Shown here in pieces: positions 33,196-45,211 of a stretch of 64,000 nt of DNA. This DNA comes from Odocoileus virginianus. Its lineage: Eukaryota; Chordata; Mammalia; Artiodactyla; Cervidae. The stretch covers positions 106,229,793 to 106,293,792 of the forward strand of contig NC_069674.1 of NCBI RefSeq assembly GCF_023699985.2. Reading direction: 5' to 3'. Positions within the stretch are counted from its first letter, which is position 1. Each line of letters starts with the position of its first letter. The position numbers and the translations under genes are program-made. A model generated the notes under the pieces. It saw nothing but the letters and a program-made list of their open reading frames with translations. It was not told the origin of the DNA and ran no database searches.

Positions 33196-34459
33196 CATTG
33201 GAAATCTGGCAGGTTTGCATGAAAAATTACAGCAGTAAGAACAGAATCTTGACAAATGCCTTGTTGTTCATATATAAAACTGCCAGATCGACAGCAGAAG
33301 TCAACACAGAGAAGCTTCAGGCAAGCATTCTGCTATCTTGCAAAGCCAAGGAAAATGTAACAGTATGGAAAAACGACAGTGTTTATAAACTAAAGGCAGA
33401 GCATGAAGGCAGCCAGGAGAAGCGCATCACGTCTGTAAAGAACAGAAACTCCCCACATGGCTGGAAGGTCAGGTACAGAAGAGACACAGAGTAATACTGA
33501 TAGAGGCTAGGATGAGGGGACAGGCTTCTTACTGGGCTGGCCTGGTCTCTTCCAGGGCTGGTTGAGCCATCCCGGGTTGGTGGGCCTCCCTATGAGTCAG
33601 GAGGGCAAGGCAGCCAGGCCATGGCTGGAGGCCAGCAGGACACAGCCTCCTCATCTGCAGAAGGCCCGGGAGACGCAGAGGAAGGCGAGCGTCCTTCTCT
33701 GAAGGTGGCTGAGAGCCGAGGATGAGCATTCTTCTCCAAACCAGAGCCTTGGCCACGGTGCTGATTCCTCTCAGACAGGTGGAAGGCTGGGAGCCCCTTC
33801 AGTAAAGCTGCACAGGCAACTTCACTATTTGGTGCTGGACCCCCAACCCACGTGCTTTAGAAACATGTTCCAAAGTCAGGAGTAAGCAAGGCCCAGAAAC
33901 CTTACTCCTGCAGGTAACCTCATGCTAAGTGACCTCACTCAAAGGTCACTGAGGCCTCGGAGTAATGGGGGTGAGCCATTGGGTGTGATGGGGCTCAGGC
34001 GCGTGTTCCTCTAGAAAGTTCCTTAGTGAGCTCCATTGCTGGGGTCACGTGGACGCCCCCAGCCTTGCTCCTCCAGGCCTCTTGCTGGCCCCAGGCTAGG
34101 GTACCAGCCTGGCCAGCTCCTCTGAACCCGTGTCCCCCACCCACCAGGAGTGCCCACTGCCCACTGCTAAGGCCTCTGCTCATGGAGGCGCTATGGCGGA
34201 ATCTGCAGGTTTAAAGATTACATATAAAAAGTGACTCAAGTCGAGGTCAGGACTCTGCTGGGCCTGGCAACAGGGTTCAGGCACCTGCCTATCAGGGCAG
34301 GGGCTATTAAAGTGCGGTCTGCCCCGAGAGCAGCAGGCCGGCCACACCTGGAGAAACAGGAGACAAATACTGACTCAGGCTCATGGGCTCTGCTGTCCTG
34401 ACTGTGGGGGTGGGAGGGGAGGTAATTTACTCACTGGAACATTCCAGGGGCCACAGCAC
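33196..34459. other. Anonymous non-repetitive DNA
   Basis: No repeat or exon recognised. G+C content rises after about 33520. Confidence 0.45.
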
Positions 34460-34625
34460 TTGTACCTCACCCTCCTGCTCTGCATGGAGTCCTCACTGTC
34501 TGGAATATTCTCTGCCCTCCATGTATACCATCTGCATATCCTGCAGGTCCAGGCCAAAAGGCACCCCCTTCTGGAGTTTTCTGTGACAGCCCAGAGGAAA
34601 GTGGTTACTTTCCCCTCTCCCCACT
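34460..34625 (+). mobile_element. L2 LINE remnant
   Basis: The order 'ctggaatattctctgccctc', 'catatcctgcaggtccaggc' and 'aaggcacccccttctggag' follows the sense 3' coding region of L2, which normally reads 'tggaatgctcttcc...ccttcaggtctcagctcaaatgtcacctcc'. The copy is decayed. Confidence 0.6.
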
Positions 34626-36060
34626 ACCTGGCTTCAATTAAAGTGAGAAGTAAAAAGGGTGTACCCCTCCTCTCCTGGAGCAACGCCCAGGCTGTCTCCT
34701 CAGGACCCCAGCCCAACCCCAGCCTCATCCCTGACCTGGGGCAGGGATGCCCCAGGGAGGGGGGTGCAGGTGAGACCCTGGGATGGAAGGGGGGCCCTGG
34801 AAGGCTGTCTCGGGACACACCACCCCCTGCTGCAGGCCAGCAGGACCAGCTGTGCTTCCAGAAAAAGCATCACAATGCAGCCTAGGCGCACTAAAGACGA
34901 GAGGCAGGGGTCTGCCTGCTGTCAGCCGGCACCTGCGTCTCACAAATCCTTGCCTGAGCTGCTGAGAAACAGTATGAGATGTCCAAGAAGAACTGCTCCA
35001 GGGACCAGAAACAAGCGTACTGGGCAGACAAGTGGTTTTGGGACCACACGTGACTCGGGAGGCTGCTAGGGAAATCTGATGAGACTGGAGTGTAACAGTC
35101 AGCACAGCATCTGCTGGATAATAAATGGAACATACAGCTAAAGGTCAGTTTCCCACATGCTGATTGGCCTGTGACATTTAGCAACTTCCTGCATCGCGGT
35201 GCTTCCTTGGGGCAAAATGGCCTGCTTCACAGGCCAGCTGGGATGATTGAGCTAAAATGATATAAACGAAGGGTCTCTCCCTGACTAAAGCTACCAGGCA
35301 TTCCATGTTCAGAAAGAAACAAGGACAAGAATACTGTAAACAAGATCTCTCCAGTGGGCATCCCAGGGCTGTGTCCTCAGACCTGTCTGTGTACAATCTC
35401 TTAGGGACCTAAACAAAGACACAGAAGGTGCCCTTAATTACTCTGCTATGACAAACAAAGAACAACACTGAAAACAGAATGAAGGGGACCACCCGCCCAG
35501 CACCCAGCTCAGAGGCGGCAGCCACCTTCACAGCCTCCCTCTGCCGGCTTCAGAGCACCAGCGTCTCTGGAGGGGAACTTCACAGACTATAGGTACCCCG
35601 TTTCCTGGTCTGGTGCCCTGGTTTCTGTGGCTGCTTCCCAGTGGATGCCACCTGGCCCCCTGACTCTGGCAGCCATATGCCTGCACTCCTGGCATTCACA
35701 AGACTCTGGCAATAGAAGAGATAGTTCTTGCAAAGATGCCACCCAAGGGCACAATGCTGAGAGCAGATGGAGTCTTGACACTTGTGACTGCCACCCAGGG
35801 GACACCACCAGAATGCCGTCCAAGGGGACTTATGTTTGGGGTCTCACAGGAATGTATATACTTATACACTTTTAAAAGCTGCTGTCTGAGCATCGGGCTT
35901 CCTAACAGCCTGTATGCAGGTGCTGAGATCCTCCCCTTAAAGACAGTGACAGGTCTCGGTGGATCATTAATGACTAGCAGACACCAAAAATACAAGGGGT
36001 TTCTGGGAGAAGCACACAGGTTTGAGAGATGACCATGAGCTGGGGTAGGATTGACAAGAA
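34626..36060. other. Anonymous non-repetitive DNA
   Basis: Several overlapping open frames on both strands in G+C-rich DNA are mutually exclusive, and none has recognisable motifs or clean splice sites. I cannot support a gene. Confidence 0.45.
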
Positions 36061-38546
36061 AATGTTTGAAATAATAAATCTCACCGAAAAGTAAATATAT
36101 AGTAGAGCTATAATCAGTCAGTTATAAATAATTAGTTAAGGTATAACAAGATACAAAGATATAAAATACAACATCAAAAACTTAAGATATGGTGGAGGGG
36201 GAGAGTAGAAATGCTGAGCTTTATTTAGAATGGGACCAAACTTAAGTTTTTATCAACCTAAAATACACTGTTATAGATACAAATTAATATATGTAAGCCT
36301 CATGGTAACCAGAAAGCAAAAACCTATATAGAAAATACATAAAAGCAAAAGGAATAAAAGCACCATATAAGCACAAAAGAAAGTCATCAAATCATAAAGG
36401 AGGAGGAGGAGAAGAGACAGAAAAAGAGAAGCTACAGAAACAGCCAGGGAAAAAATGACAAAACGGCAGCAAATTCATACCTACCAATAATTAACTTAAG
36501 TATAAAAGTCTCCAATCAGAAGACATAGGGTAGCTGAATGGACAAAAACATAAGGCCAATCTGTAGGCTGCCCACAACAGACTTAATTCACATATAAAGA
36601 CACACACTGACTGAAAGTGAAGGGATGGGGGAAAAAAAAGACATTTCACACAAATAGGAACCAAAAGAGAGCTACAGTAGCCATACCAGAAAAAACAGAC
36701 TTGGTAATGAGAGACACAGAAGAGCATCACGTAACGGTAAAAGGGTCAGATCCAGTAAGAGGACACAACATCTGTACATATCTATGCACTCAACACAGGA
36801 GTGCCTAACAATATAAACTGAGTACTACTAGACCTAAAAGGAGAAATAGACAGCAATACGATAATAGTAGGGACTTTAATACTCTACTTATACCATTGGA
36901 CAGATCATCCAGACAGAAAATCAATAAGGAAACATTAGCCTTAAAAGATACATTAGAATGCACTCAGAATAGAAATAAATATATAATAGATATATATATA
37001 TATATAAAACATTCCATCCAAAGTAAGCAGAATACACAATCTTCTCAAGTACACATTGAACATTTCCCAAACTACACCTTATGTTAGTCCATAACACAAG
37101 TCTTAATAAAGTTACAACAGAAATCAGATCCAGCACTATTTTCTTCTCACAACAGTATGAAACTAGAAGTTAATTACATGAAGAAAACTGCAAAATTGGC
37201 AAATAAGTGGAGATTAAACAACATGCTACCGAACTGCCAATGGTTCAGTGAAGAAATGAAAAATATCATGAGACAAATGAAAATGGAAATACGGCAAACC
37301 AAAGTTGAGGGACACAGCAAAAGCAGTTCTAAGTGAAAAACTCACAATGATACAGGCCTACTTTATGAAATAAGAAAGGTCTCAAATAAACCATCTAGCT
37401 TTACACCTCAAGGAACTAGAAGAAAAAAGACAGTAGAAGGGAAGAAATAAAATTTAGAACAGAAATAAATGAAATAGAGACTAAAAAGATGACAGAGACA
37501 ATCAATGAAACTACGATCCCATTCGTTGAAAAAAAAAATAAAATTGACAAACCTTTAGCTAGACTCAGCAGCACATAAAAAAGAAAACAAAATCAGAAAC
37601 AAAAGAGATTTTACAACTAATACTGCAGAAATACAGAGAAACACAAGAATCTACCACAGACAACTATACATCAATAAACTGGACAACCAAGAAGAAATGG
37701 ATAAATATCTAGAAACACACCACCTGCTAAGACTTAATCATGATGAGACAGAAAACCAGAAGAAACTCATTACTACTAAGGGAAGTTAATCAGTAATAAA
37801 ACTCCTCCCAACAAACAAATGTCCAGGACTGGATGAGTTCACTGGTGATTCTATCAAACTTTCCAAGAAGAAGCAATACCAATCCTTCTCAAATTCTTTC
37901 AAAAACAGAAGCAGAGGGAATGCTTCCAAATTTTATAAAGATAGCATTACCCTGATACCAAAACCAAAGATGCAACAAGCAAAGAAAATTATAAGCTAAT
38001 ATTCCTAATGCACTTAGATGCAAAAATCCTCATCAAAATATTAGCAAACCACATTCAACAACACATTGAAAAGCTCAACACCATGACCAGGTGGGATTTA
38101 CTCTAAGGATGCAAGGATGGTTCAGCTTATGCAAATCAATAAATGTGTTACACCAAGAAAATGATCATATGATCAAAAAATTTATCTCAACAGACACAGG
38201 AAAAAGCATTTGACAAAATTCATCATTATTTTTGATAAAAACTTTCAAGAAACTGGGTACAGAGGGAATGTACATCAACATAGTAAAGGCCATATATGAT
38301 ATCCCCACAGTTAACATCACATTCAATGGTGAAAAGCTGAAAGCCTTTCTTCTAATATCAGGACAAGACAAGGATGTCCACTCTTGCCACTTTTATTTAA
38401 CACAGTATTAGAAGCACTAGGCAGAGCAATGAGGCAAGAAAAGAAAACAAAATGCATTCAAACTGGAAACTAAAAAGTGAAACTCACTGGAGAAACCATG
38501 AAGTTACATACAGAAAACTCTATGGTCTCCATCAGAAAACCATTAG

Positions 38547-39615
38547 TTCAGTTCAGTTCAGTCACTCAGTCGTGTCTGACTCTTTGTGACCCCATGGATT
38601 ACAGCATGCCAGGCCTCCCTGTCCATCACCAACTCCTGGAGTCTACCCAAACTCATGTCCATTGAGTTGGTGATGCCATCCAACCATCTCATCCTCTATC
38701 ATCTCCTTCTCCTCCTTCAATCTTTCCCAGCATCAGGGTCTTTTCCAATGAGTCAGCTCTTCACATCAGGTGGCCAAAGTGTTAGAGTTTCAGCTTCAAC
38801 ATCAGTCCTTTCAAAGAACACTCAGGACTGATCTCCTTTAGGATGGACTGGTTGGATCTCCTTGCAGTCCAAGTCTGCTCCAACACCACAGTTCAAAAGC
38901 ATCAATTCTTTGGCACTCAGCTTTCTTCATAGTCCAGCTCTCACATCCATACATGACTACCAGAAAAACCATAGCCTTGACTAGACGGAACTTTGTTGGC
39001 AAAGTAACGTCTCTGCTTTTTAATATGCTATCTAGGTTGGTCATAACTTTCCTTCCAACGAGTAGGCATCTTTTAATTTCATGGCCGCAGTCACCATCTG
39101 TTCTGATTTTGGAGCCCCCCCAAAATAAAGTCAGCTACTGTTTCCACTGTTTCCCCATCTATTTGCCATGAAGTGATGGGACCAGATGCCATGATCTTAG
39201 TTTTCTGAATGTTGAGCTTTAAGCCAACTTTATCATTCTCCTCTTTCACTTTCATCAAGAGGCTCTTTAGTTCTTCACTTTCTGCCATAAGGGTGGTGTC
39301 ATCTGCATATCTGAGGTTATTGATATTTCTCCCGGCAATCTTAATTCCAGCTTGTGCTTCATCCAGTTGAGCATTTCTCATGATGTACTCTGCATATAAG
39401 TCAAATAAGCAGGATGACAATATACAGCCTTCACATACTAGTTTCCCGATTTGGAACCAGTCTGTTGTTCCATGTCCAGTTCTAACTGTTGCTTCCTGAC
39501 CTGCATACAGATTTCTCAAGAGGCAGGTCAGGTGGTCTGGTATTCCCATCTCTTGAAGAATTTCCCACAGCTTATTGCGGTCCACAGAGTTAAAGGCTTT
39601 GGCATAGTCAATAAG
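38547..39615 (-). mobile_element. BovB LINE, 1.07 kb, inserted in L1
   Basis: The reversed BovB runs from the (CAGTT)n end into the RT domain. Flanking CCATTAG copies at 38540-38546 and 39616-39622 mark the target duplication. The interrupted L1 reads through cleanly when the insert is removed. The truncation point is just upstream of the VDRNKLW-coding region. Confidence 0.93.
39091..39585 (-). pseudogene. BovB reverse-transcriptase remnant with intact YADD
   Basis: A 164-codon frame covers RT motifs: KLWEILQEMGIPDHLTCLL, then GCILSSCLFDLYAEYIM, then the catalytic YADD (minus-strand codons at 39309-39298) and KVGLKLNIQKTKIMASG. It would be the palm domain of the RTE polymerase. It lacks the endonuclease and fingers. 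A frameshift near 39091-39115 separates it from the downstream LDSILKSRD frame at 38838-39044, so no active enzyme can be made. Confidence 0.88.
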
Positions 39616-40082
39616 CCATTAGAGCTATTTATAAAAGAACTCTTAAAGTTGGAGGATACACAATCAATTGCATTTATATGCATTAACAATGAACTATAAG
39701 AAGGAAAAATAAAGAAAATAATCTCATTTACAATTACATCAAAAAGAACAAAGTACCTAGGAATAAATCTAATAAAGGAGATGAAAGGCCTATACATATA
39801 AAAAAAAAAAGGAACATATTAATGGAAGAATCTGAAGATGCAAATGAAAAGAAAGATAATTCCATGCTTAATGATTAGAAGAATCAATACTGTTAAAAGG
39901 TCTGTATTACCCAAAGCAATCTACAGATTCAAAGCAATCTCAATTGAAATTCCAACATTAGTTCTCAAAGAAATAGAAAAAATATTCCCAACATTTGTAT
40001 AGAACCACAAAAACCGCAAATAGCCAAAGCAATCTTGAGAATGAACAACAAAGCTGGAGGCATCATGTTCCCTGAGTTCAAA

Positions 40083-40662
40083 CAAAACTTGGTACGTTGT
40101 ACCCATGGGTCTCAAAAGTGGGGATTCAATCAACTGTGAATCAAAAATGTTTGGAAAACAAAACTCCAGGAAATTCCAAAAAGCAGACTTTAAGGGCTGC
40201 ACACCAACACTGTAATATACTTACATTGCATTTCCAACATTTTAGATAGGGCCTACATTGTATTAGGTATTAGAAGTGACTTGCTGCTGCTGCTGCTAAG
40301 TCACTTCAGTCGTGTCCGACTCTGTGCGACCCCGTAGATGGCAGCCCACCAGGCTCCCCCGTCCCTGGGATTCTCCAGGCAAGAACACTGGAGTGGGTTG
40401 CCATTTCCTCTCCAATGCATGAAAGTGAAAGTGAAGTCGCTCAGTCCTGTCCGACTCTTAGCAACCCCATGGAGGACCAGGCTCCTCCGTCCACGGGATT
40501 TTCCAGGCGAGAGTACTGGAGTGGGTCACCATTGCCTTCTCCCAAAAATAACCTAGAGATGATTTAAGTACATGGAAGGATGTGCATAAGTCATGCAAAA
40601 ACACTACATCATTTTATATAAGGGACTTCAGTATCTATAGATTCTGGCATTCGGGTCATAAA
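40083..40662. mobile_element. Ancient DNA-transposon remnant split by BOV-A2
   Basis: The left part has 'ggggattcaatcaactgtga' and 'gcctacattgtattaggtat'. The right part (from 40547) has 'aacctagagatgatttaagt' and 'cattttatataagggacttc'. These are in the order of an old mammalian repeat whose ends read 'ggttgaatccgcggatgcgg', probably a Tigger/MER-type DNA transposon. The exact family is not certain. Confidence 0.6.
40281..40546 (-). mobile_element. BOV-A2 dimeric SINE
   Basis: Two reversed monomers start at 'tgctgctgctgctaagtcac' and 'tgaagtcgctcagtcctgtc', with the linker 'gcatgaaagtgaaagtgaag'. It is full length, close to consensus, and inserted in the DNA-transposon remnant. Confidence 0.94.
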
Positions 40663-43600
40663 TCAAACCTCAATAAATTTAAGAAAATTGAAACCATATC
40701 AAGCATCTTCTCCAACCACAATGCTATGAGATTAGATATCAATTATAAGAAAAAACTATAAAAAACACAAACACAAGGAGATTAAACAACACATTTCTAA
40801 ATAACCAACAGGATACTGAAGAAATCAAAAAATTTCTAGAAACAAATGACAAACAACACCTATGGGATGCAGCAAAAGCAGTTATAAGAGGGAGGTTTAT
40901 AGCAAAACAATCCTACCTCAAAAAACAAGAAAAATATCAAATAGACAACCTAATTTTACACCTAAAACAACTGGAAAAAGAAGAACACCCAAAAATTAGT
41001 AGAAGGAAAGAAATCATAAAGAGCCAAGCAGAAATAAATGAAAGAAACGATAGTAAAGATTAATAAAACTAAAAGCTGGTTCTTTGAGAAGATAAATAAA
41101 ATAGACAAACCTCTAGCCAAACTTGTCAAGGAAAAAGAGAGAAGAATCAAATCAACAAAGAAATGGAAAAGGAGAGGTTACAACAGACAATGCAGAAATA
41201 CAAAGGATTATAAGAGACTATTATGAACAACTATATGGCAATAAAATGGATAACCTGGAAGAAATGGACAGATTCTTAGAAAAGTTCAATCTTCCAAAAC
41301 TGAACCAGGAAGACATAGAAATTATGAACAACCCTACTACAAGCACTGAAATTGAAGCTGTGATCAAAAATCTCCCAAAAAACAAAAGCCAGATGGCTTC
41401 ACAGAATTCTATCAAAACATTCAGAGAGGAGCTAATGCCTATCCTTCTAAAACTTTTTCAAAAAATTGCAGAGGAAGGAACACTTCCAAACTCATTCTAT
41501 AAGGTCATCATCACCCTGACACCAAAACCAGACAAAGACAACACACGAAAAAGAAACTACAGGCCAATATAGCCGATGAACATAGATGCAAAAATCCTCA
41601 ACAAAATTTTAGCAAACAGAATTCAGCAACACATCAAAAAGCTCACACACCATGATCAAGCTGGGTTTATTCCAGGGATGCAAGGACTCTTCAGTATATT
41701 AAAATAAATCAATGTGATACACCATATTAACAAATTGAAAGATAAAAACCATATGATCATCTCAATAGATGAAGAAAAAGCCTTTGAAAAAATTCAGCAT
41801 TGATTTATGATTAAAACTCTTCCAAACATGGGCATAGAAAGAACCTACCTCAACATATAAAAGCCATATATGATAAGCCTACAGCAAACATTATTCTCAA
41901 TGGTGAAAAACTGAAAGCATTCCCCTAAGATCAGGAACAAGACAAGGGTTCCACTTTAGCCACTATTATTCAGCATAGTTCTGGAAGTCCTAGCTACAGC
42001 AATCAGAGAAGAAAAAGAAATAAAAGGAATCCAGATCAGAAAAGAAGTAAAGCTCTCACTGTTTGCAGATGACATGATACTGTACATAGAAAACCCTAAA
42101 GATAGTATCAGAAAATTACTAGAGCTAATCAGTGAACTTAGCAAAGTTGCAGGATACAAAATCAATACACAGAAATCACTTGCATTTCTATATACTAACT
42201 ATGAAAAATCAGAAAGAGAAATTATGGAATTAAAACCATTCACCATTGCAACAAAAAATTAAATATCTAGGAATAAACTTACCTAAGGAGACAAAAGAAC
42301 TGTACACAGAAAATTATAAGACACTAATGAAAGAAATCAAAGACGACTTAAACCAATGGAGAGATATTCCACGTTCCTGGGTAGGAAGAATCAATATTGT
42401 GAAAATGACTATACTACCAAACACAATCTACAGGTTCAATGCGATCCCTATCAAATTACCAAAGGCATTTTTCACAGAACTAGAACAAAAAAATTTCACA
42501 ATTCATATGGAAACACAGAAGACCCCAAATAGCCAAAGCAGTGTTCAGACAGAAGAATGGAGCTGGAGGAATCCACCTTCCTGACTTCATATTATACTAA
42601 AGCTACAGTAATCAAGACAGTATGGTACTGGCACAAAAACCAAAATATACACCAATGGAACAAGATAGGAAGCCCAGAAATAAACCCATGCACCTACGAG
42701 TACCTATTTTTGACAAAGGCGGCAAGAATATACAGTGGGGCAAAGACAGCCTCTTCAATAAATGGTGCTGAGCAGCTACAGGTAAAGGAATGAAATGAGA
42801 ACACTTCCTAACACCATACACAAAGATAAACTCAAAATGGATCAGAGACCTAAATGTAAGACCAAAAACTATAAAACTCTTAGAGGAAGACATAGGCAGC
42901 ACTCTTGATGACAAAAATCAAAGCAAGATCCTCTATGACCCACCTCCTAGAGTAATGGAAATAAAAATGAAAGTAAACAAGTGGGACTTGATTAAACTTA
43001 GAAGCTTTTGCACAGCAAAGGAAACTATAAGCAAGGTGAAAAAAGACAACCCTCAGAATGGAAGAAAATAATAGCTAATGAAACAAGTGGCAAAGGATTA
43101 ACTTCCAAAATACACAAGCAGCTCATACAACTCAATGCCAGAAAAACAAACAACCCAATCAAAAAGTGGGAAAAAGACCTAAACAGACATTTCTCCAAAG
43201 AAGACATACAGACGGCTAACAAAACATACGAAAAGATGCTCAACATCCCTCATTATCAGAGAAATGTAAATCAAAACCACAGTGAGATATCACCTCACAC
43301 TTGTCAGAATGGCCACCATCAAAAAGTCTACAAACAATAACTGCTGGAGCGGGTGTGGAGAAAGGAGAACACTCCCGCACTGTTGGTGGGAATGTAAATT
43401 GACACAGCCACTCCGGAAGACAGTATGGAGATTCCTTAAAAACTAGGAATAAAATCGCCATACGACCCAGCAATCCCACTCCTAGGCATATACCCTGAGG
43501 AAACCAAAATGGAAAGAGACACATGTATCCCATTGTTCATTGCAGCACTGTTTACAATAGCTAGAACATGGAAGCAGCCCAGATGTCCTTCGGCAGATGA

Positions 43601-44127
43601 ATGGATAAAGAAGTTGTGGTCCACATACACAATGGACTATCACTCAGCCATAAAAAGGAACAGAGCTGAGTCAGTTCTGATGAGGTGGATGAACCTAGAG
43701 CCTATTATACATAGTGAAGTAAGTCAGAAAGAGAAAGATGAATATCGTATTGTGACACATATATATGGAATCTGGAAAAACGGTACTGAAGAATTTATTT
43801 AGGGCAGCAATGGAGAAAGAAACACAGAAAAAATAGACTTATGGACATGGGGAGAGGGGAGGAGAGGGTGAGACGTGTGGAAGAGTAACATGGGAACTTA
43901 CATGACCGTCTGTAAAATAGAGAGCCAACGGGAATGTGCTGTGTGGCTCAGGAAGCTCAAACAGGGGCTCTGTATCAACCTAGACAGGTGGGATGGGGAG
44001 GGAGATGGGAGGGAGGTCGAAAGGGAGGGGGTATGTGTGTACCTGTGGCTGATCCGTGTTGAGGTTTGACAGAAAACAACATTCTGTAAAGCAATTATCC
44101 TTGAATAAAAAAATAAATTTTAAAAAC
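40663..44127 (+). mobile_element. 3.4-kb artiodactyl L1, 5'-truncated
   Basis: This is the longest uninterrupted L1 in the window. It starts in the ORF2 endonuclease-RT linker region and runs through RT, the C-terminal domain and the 3' UTR ('gggaggtcgaaagggagggg'). The end is 'ttatccttgaataaaaaaat' plus an A-rich tail at 44127. It lacks ORF1, the 5' UTR and most of the endonuclease. Divergence is moderate, so it is younger than the L1 at 36061. Confidence 0.9.
41123..43802 (+). pseudogene. L1 ORF2 remnant (RT and C-terminal parts)
   Basis: ORF2 makes the L1 endonuclease/reverse transcriptase. Here it survives as separate frames. 41123-41572 carries RIIRDYYEQLYGNKMDNLEE and TLTPKPDKDNTRKRNYRPI. 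The catalytic FADD is at 42062-42073 directly before MILYIENPKDS. 42246-42584 carries YLGINLPKETKELYTENYK. 43008-43340 and 43509-43802 hold the C-terminal part (WIKKLWSTYTMDYHSAIKRN). Frameshifts and stops between them mean it is not translatable as a whole. Confidence 0.88.
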
Positions 44128-45035
44128 AGGAGAAGAAAATCTGAACAGATATTTTCCCGAAGTAGATATACATATGGCCAACACATACACGAAAAGATAC
44201 TTAACATCACTAATTATCAGGGAAATGCAAATCAAAACTACGAGATATTACCTCATACCTGTCAGAGTGACTTTTATCAAAAAGACAAGAAACAACAGAA
44301 GAGTTAGAGAGGATGAGGAGAGAGGAAACCCTCTGGCACTGTGCAGTGACTAAAACATAAAATGATGCGTGCAGCCACTACGGAAACCAGGTCAGAGTCT
44401 CCTCAGAATACGAAAAACAGATCTAAACGCAATAATCATCAAGACTCAAGAATAACAGTGGGAATATTTATTAATGTTTGAATGGCTTAACATTTGAAAT
44501 CTGTGCTCCAATGGAATAAAAGAAAAATCCAGCAATTCTATTTCCAAGCATCAGAAGAAAGCAAAACACTAATTTGAAATGATATATGCACCCTATGTTC
44601 ACTGCAGCATTATTTACAATAGCCAAGCCATGGAGACAACCTACATGTCCACTAAAGGATGAATGGATAAAGATGAGGCATATAAATATGATTATATTTA
44701 CATTTGTTAGATGTGGAATATTTTTTAGATGTGGATATTATATATAGATGTGGAAATATATATATTTTTTTAGATGTGGAATATTACCCACATCTAAAAA
44801 AGAATAAAATCTTGGCATTTGTGACAAGGGTGAACCTCAAGAGCATTATGCTCAGTAACATACATCAGACAGAGAAAGATAAATACTATATGATTTTTTA
44901 GTCTCTCATATAGGTGGAATCAAAATAATAAATAAAAGTAAAACCATACAGATACAGAGAACAGATTGGTGGCTGGTACAAACAGGGGATGAGGGCCAGA
45001 AGGAATGGATGGAGGATGTCAATTACAAGTGCTCA
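44128..45035 (+). mobile_element. Old L1 3' end
   Basis: A second, more diverged L1 follows the tail of the first: 'cagatattttcccgaagtag', 'cacgaaaagatacttaacat', 'gttcactgcagcattattta', 'ggatgaatggataaagatga' and the 3' UTR 'agattggtggctggtacaaa'. It contains the A/T-rich tandem and hairpin at 44709-44801. Confidence 0.78.
44709..44801. repeat. AGATGTGGA tandem copies with a 14-bp hairpin
   Basis: AGATGTGGA recurs at 44709, 44727, 44746 and 44772 with A/T-rich spacers. The last copy, TTTTTTAGATGTGG at 44766-44779, is perfectly inverted at 44788-44801 around an 8-base loop. It looks like local slippage within the L1. Confidence 0.85.
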
Positions 45036-45211
45036 GGCCTGGTGCACTGGGAAGACCCAGAGGGATCGGGTGGAGAGGGAGGTGGGAGGGGGGACCGGGA
45101 TGGGGAATACATGTAAATCCATGGCTAATTCATTTCAATGTATGACAAAAACTACTGTAATGATGTAAAGTAATTAGCCTCCAACTAATAAAAATAAATG
45201 GAAAAAAAAAA
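45036..45211 (+). mobile_element. Very short, young bovid L1 3' end
   Basis: Only the terminal ~175 bp is present: 'ctggtgcactgggaagaccc', 'gaatacatgtaaatccatgg', 'gtaaagtaattagcctccaa', 'ctaataaaaataaatgg' and a poly-A run. It looks very close to the 3' end of recently active bovid L1s and is much cleaner than its neighbours. Confidence 0.85.

Larger units (their letters stand above)
36061..40082 (+). mobile_element. Old sense L1 ORF2 copy, split by antisense BovB
   Basis: Long A-rich sequence follows L1 ORF2 from the endonuclease region through RT. Examples are 'aggctgcccacaacagactt', 'gaaaaaacagacttggtaat' and 'gaatctaccacagacaacta'. It continues after the BovB insertion at 38547-39615 with 'agagctatttataaaagaac', 'gtacctaggaataaatctaa' and 'gcaatctacagattcaaagc'. 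Stops and frameshifts are dense. A (TA)n run lies at about 36987-37006. The L1 is truncated near 40082, where a DNA-transposon remnant begins. Confidence 0.82.

Noticed and set aside
33081..33494. 137-codon plus-strand frame beginning with a lysine run
   Set aside because: It starts within the palindromic DNA-transposon remnant and its A-run; no domain is recognisable.
34626..35184. Multiple overlapping 60-141-codon frames
   Set aside because: They are mutually exclusive on both strands in G+C-rich DNA; none has splice sites or motifs that single it out.
40663..44127. Possible active L1
   Set aside because: It is 5'-truncated, lacks ORF1 and most of the endonuclease, and ORF2 is broken into several frames.
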